DNA from: Bacillota bacterium
GTDB taxonomy: Bacteria; Bacillota; Limnochordia; Limnochordales; ZCTH02-B6
NCBI GenBank assembly: GCA_003387805.1
Contig: QGSR01000092.1
Coordinates: 1 to 7,281, forward strand
Reading direction: 5' to 3'
DNA length: 7,281 bases
Every line of letters begins with the position of its first letter. Within the stretch, counting starts at the first letter, position 1. Shown here one piece after another: positions 5,492 through 7,281 of this stretch. The translations under genes and the position numbers were made by a program. The notes beneath the pieces were generated by a model. The model had not been told where the DNA came from. It did no database searches and saw only the letters and a program-made list of their open reading frames with translations.

Positions 5492-5500
5492 CGGAGGCAC

Positions 5501-5518
5501 GGGAGGTGTTTGTGTTTG
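5501..5518 (+). promoter_or_regulatory. Ribosome binding site and TTG start choice of aapM
   Basis: GGAGG (5502-5506) is followed by two in-frame TTG codons, at 5510 (3-nt gap) and 5516 (9-nt gap). The second has the more usual spacing and was chosen. The GTG at 5512 is out of frame and stops within ten codons. There is no nearby ATG in frame. Confidence 0.6.
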
Positions 5519-6601
5519 GCTGCAACGGCACCTGCGCCTAGGGCGGCGGTGCGGGTCCGCCCGAAAGATCCCTGGCCCCGGCGCACCGTCGACTGGCTCG
5601 TCAAGAACTTGTTCAGCTCGTGGTTCAACACGCTGCTGACCTTGGTGTCCTTGTGGGTGATTTACTTCACCGTCACCCGCGTTTGGCGGTGGGCCACCGA
5701 GACGGCGGTGTGGGCCGTGATTCCGGCCAACTTTCAGCTGTTTCTGGTGGGCGTGTATCCCCGGGATCAGCTGTGGCGGTTCCATGTGATTCTCGGCGTC
5801 TTCGCTGTCTTGACGGCGCTGAGCGTGGCCGCCGCCCTCAACCGCGACTTCGGGCGCAAAGCCATGCGCTGGCTGGTCACGCCGTGGCTGCTGTTTCTGC
5901 CCGGTTCCATGTTCCTGTTGTGGGGACTGCCGGGCAGCGAAACGCTGCCCCACGTGCAGACGTCGTCGTGGGGCGGCCTGACGCTGACGCTGGTCCTGGC
6001 CGCGGTGGGCATCGCCGGGTCGCTGCCCATCGGCATTTTGCTGGCCTTGGGGCGCCGCAGCAGCTTGCCGGTCATCTCCGTCTTTAGTACATTTTTTATC
6101 GAGACGGTGCGGGGCACGCCCCTGGTGGCCATCATTTTCATGGCCCACCTGATGGTGCCCATTTTCCTGCCCGGCGTCACCATCGACCGGGTGATCCGGG
6201 CCATGATCGGCCTGACGCTGTTCACGTCGGCGTACATGGCCGAAAACGTGCGGGGCGGCTTGCAGAGCATTCCGAAGGGGCAGTACGAGGCGGCGCAGGC
6301 GCTGGGCATGAGCCCGGCTCTCACCATGATCCTCGTCATTTTGCCCCAGGCGCTGCGCTCGGTGCTGCCGTCCATCGTCGGGCAGTTCATCAGTTTGTTC
6401 AAAGACACCAGCTTGGTGGCCATCATCGGGCTGATGGACCTGTTGGGCATCGCCCGCAGCATCACCGCCAACCCGGCCTGGGCCGGCCTGCAGGCGGAGA
6501 CGTTTTTGTTCATCGCGATCATTTACTGGATTTTCTGCTTCGCGCTGTCCTACGGCAGCCGGCGTTTGGAGAGGATGTTGGGCCTTGAGCGACCAAGCTA
6601 A
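5516..6601 (+). CDS. aapM: General L-amino acid ABC transporter permease AapM
   Basis: Second channel subunit, partner of AapQ. It has 361 residues from TTG 5516, or 363 from TTG 5510. A basic N-terminal tail ([19 protein letters not shown]) leads into a first helix near residues 36-52. Two further helices lie before the conserved core, which begins [20 protein letters not shown] and continues [40 protein letters not shown] and a second half with [21 protein letters not shown]. The EAA loop starts at Glu258, followed by [20 protein letters not shown]. These blocks are typical of AapM/YhdY and differ from AapQ, so it is not a duplicate. It starts 24 bp after the aapQ stop, and its end overlaps the aapP start by 17 bp. 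Confidence 0.94.
   Translation: MAATAPAPRAAVRVRPKDPWPRRTVDWLVKNLFSSWFNTLLTLVSLWVIYFTVTRVWRWATETAVWAVIPANFQLFLVGVYPRDQLWRFHVILGVFAVLTALSVAAALNRDFGRKAMRWLVTPWLLFLPGSMFLLWGLPGSETLPHVQTSSWGGLTLTLVLAAVGIAGSLPIGILLALGRRSSLPVISVFSTFFIETVRGTPLVAIIFMAHLMVPIFLPGVTIDRVIRAMIGLTLFTSAYMAENVRGGLQSIPKGQYEAAQALGMSPALTMILVILPQALRSVLPSIVGQFISLFKDTSLVAIIGLMDLLGIARSITANPAWAGLQAETFLFIAIIYWIFCFALSYGSRRLERMLGLERPS
6568..6587 (+). promoter_or_regulatory. Ribosome binding site and TTG start of aapP inside the end of aapM
   Basis: GGAGAGG (6568-6574) lies 10 nt before TTG 6585, in the aapP frame and inside the last codons of aapM. The predicted N-terminus MSDQ resembles MSDN of aapQ. The alternative GTG 6609 has no clear SD. 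The overlap implies translational coupling of aapM and aapP. Confidence 0.6.
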
Positions 6602-7281
6602 GACGGCCGTGGGTGCGGCGGGCGCCGCCCCCAATCAGAGCGGCGACGACATCGTCATCGTCGAAAACGTCCACAAGTGGTACGGCGACTTCCACGTGCT
6701 GCGAGGCATCAGCACGCGCGTGCGCCGCGGGGAGAAAGTGGTCATCTGCGGGCCGTCGGGCTCGGGCAAATCCACGTTTATCCGCACGCTCAACGGACTG
6801 GAGTCGCACCAGGAGGGCCGCATCGTCGTCAACGGCACCGAGCTGACGGGGAACACGAAGAACCTGGAAAGGGTGCGGGAAGAGACGGGCATGGTGTTCC
6901 AGCAGTTCAACCTGTTCCCGCACTTGACGGTGCTGCAAAACATTACGCTGGGGCCCATCTGGGTGCGCAAGATGAAGAAGCAGGAGGCCGCCGAAATCGC
7001 CATGCGGCTGCTGGAACGGGTCGGCATTCCGGACCAAGCCAACAAGTACCCGGGCCAGCTGTCCGGCGGCCAGCAGCAGCGGGTGGCCATCGCCCGGGCG
7101 CTGGCCATGCAGCCGAAAGTGATGCTGTTCGACGAGCCTACCAGCGCCCTGGACCCGGAGATGATCCACGAAGTGCTGGACGTCATGCGGGAGCTGGCGC
7201 AAACGGGCATGACCATGCTGGTGGTCACCCACGAGATGGGCTTCGCCCGGGAAGTGGCCGACCGGATCCTCTTCTTCGACA
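6585..7281 (+). CDS. aapP: General L-amino acid ABC transporter ATP-binding protein AapP (3' end outside window)
   Basis: Cytoplasmic ATPase that binds the EAA loops of AapQ/AapM and powers import. The window holds 232 residues, so perhaps the last 20-25 are missing. Motifs by residue: aromatic A-loop in HKWYGDF (Tyr33), Walker [10 protein letters not shown] (56-64), Q-loop [10 protein letters not shown] (104-113), signature LSGGQQQR (159-166), Walker B VMLFDEP (179-185), D-loop SALD (187-190) and switch His in [15 protein letters not shown] (His216). The N-TELTG-N block and the LNGLE after Walker A are typical of polar amino acid ATPases (GlnQ/AapP). An N-terminal extension of about 20 Ala/Gly-rich residues precedes the domain. 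It starts at TTG 6585, overlapping aapM by 17 bp. All catalytic motifs are intact. Confidence 0.95.
   Translation, partial: MSDQAKTAVGAAGAAPNQSGDDIVIVENVHKWYGDFHVLRGISTRVRRGEKVVICGPSGSGKSTFIRTLNGLESHQEGRIVVNGTELTGNTKNLERVREETGMVFQQFNLFPHLTVLQNITLGPIWVRKMKKQEAAEIAMRLLERVGIPDQANKYPGQLSGGQQQRVAIARALAMQPKVMLFDEPTSALDPEMIHEVLDVMRELAQTGMTMLVVTHEMGFAREVADRILFFD

Noticed and set aside
5426..6634. 402-codon minus-strand open frame, and another at 6519-7232
   Set aside because: Both are antisense to aapM and aapP, with low-complexity Gln/His/Arg-rich translations; they are GC-rich shadows.

Overview
The window comes from a GC-rich bacterium. Starts are mixed ATG, GTG and TTG behind purine-rich Shine-Dalgarno (SD) sites, and one housekeeping promoter is near consensus (TTGCCC-N17-TATAAT). 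With an RNHCP-family zinc protein present, this fits a high-GC Bacillota lineage (Limnochordia/Symbiobacterium-like) or another RNHCP-bearing phylum, but no marker gene settles it. I see no CRISPR array, transposase, tRNA or rRNA.

Layout. Bases 1-722 hold the C-terminal part of a P1B-type heavy-metal ATPase (Zn/Cd/Pb signature residues). It overlaps tail to tail by 4 bp with sfsA on the minus strand (719-1453). A 125-bp divergent spacer carries a strong plus-strand promoter. This drives a small FlaR/adenylate-kinase-like P-loop protein (1579-2196). Next comes a gene-free stretch of about 450 bp (2197-2646) that looks like one large structured RNA, with a GNRA hairpin, several GC hairpins and long-range pairings. 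It leads directly into a 114-residue RNHCP zinc-ribbon protein (2647-2991), whose SD lies inside the last hairpin of the RNA. A GC-rich hairpin at 3011-3047 closes this unit.

Bases 3152-7281 are a polar amino acid ABC importer of the AapJQMP (general L-amino acid) type. It comprises a secreted binding protein, two permeases with EAA loops and an ATPase that runs off the window end. The gene order is the standard one for the family. The genes are tightly packed: 93, 24 and -17 bp between successive genes, with a 12-bp perfect hairpin after the binding-protein gene. AapJ would capture amino acids outside the membrane, AapQ and AapM form the channel, and AapP powers it.

The part most worth a second look is the structured RNA plus RNHCP pair. 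The RNA resembles, from memory and without a search, HEARO/omega RNAs that normally precede IscB nucleases. Here the gene in the IscB position encodes a small zinc-ribbon protein of unknown function, and its translation may be controlled by the RNA's last hairpin.
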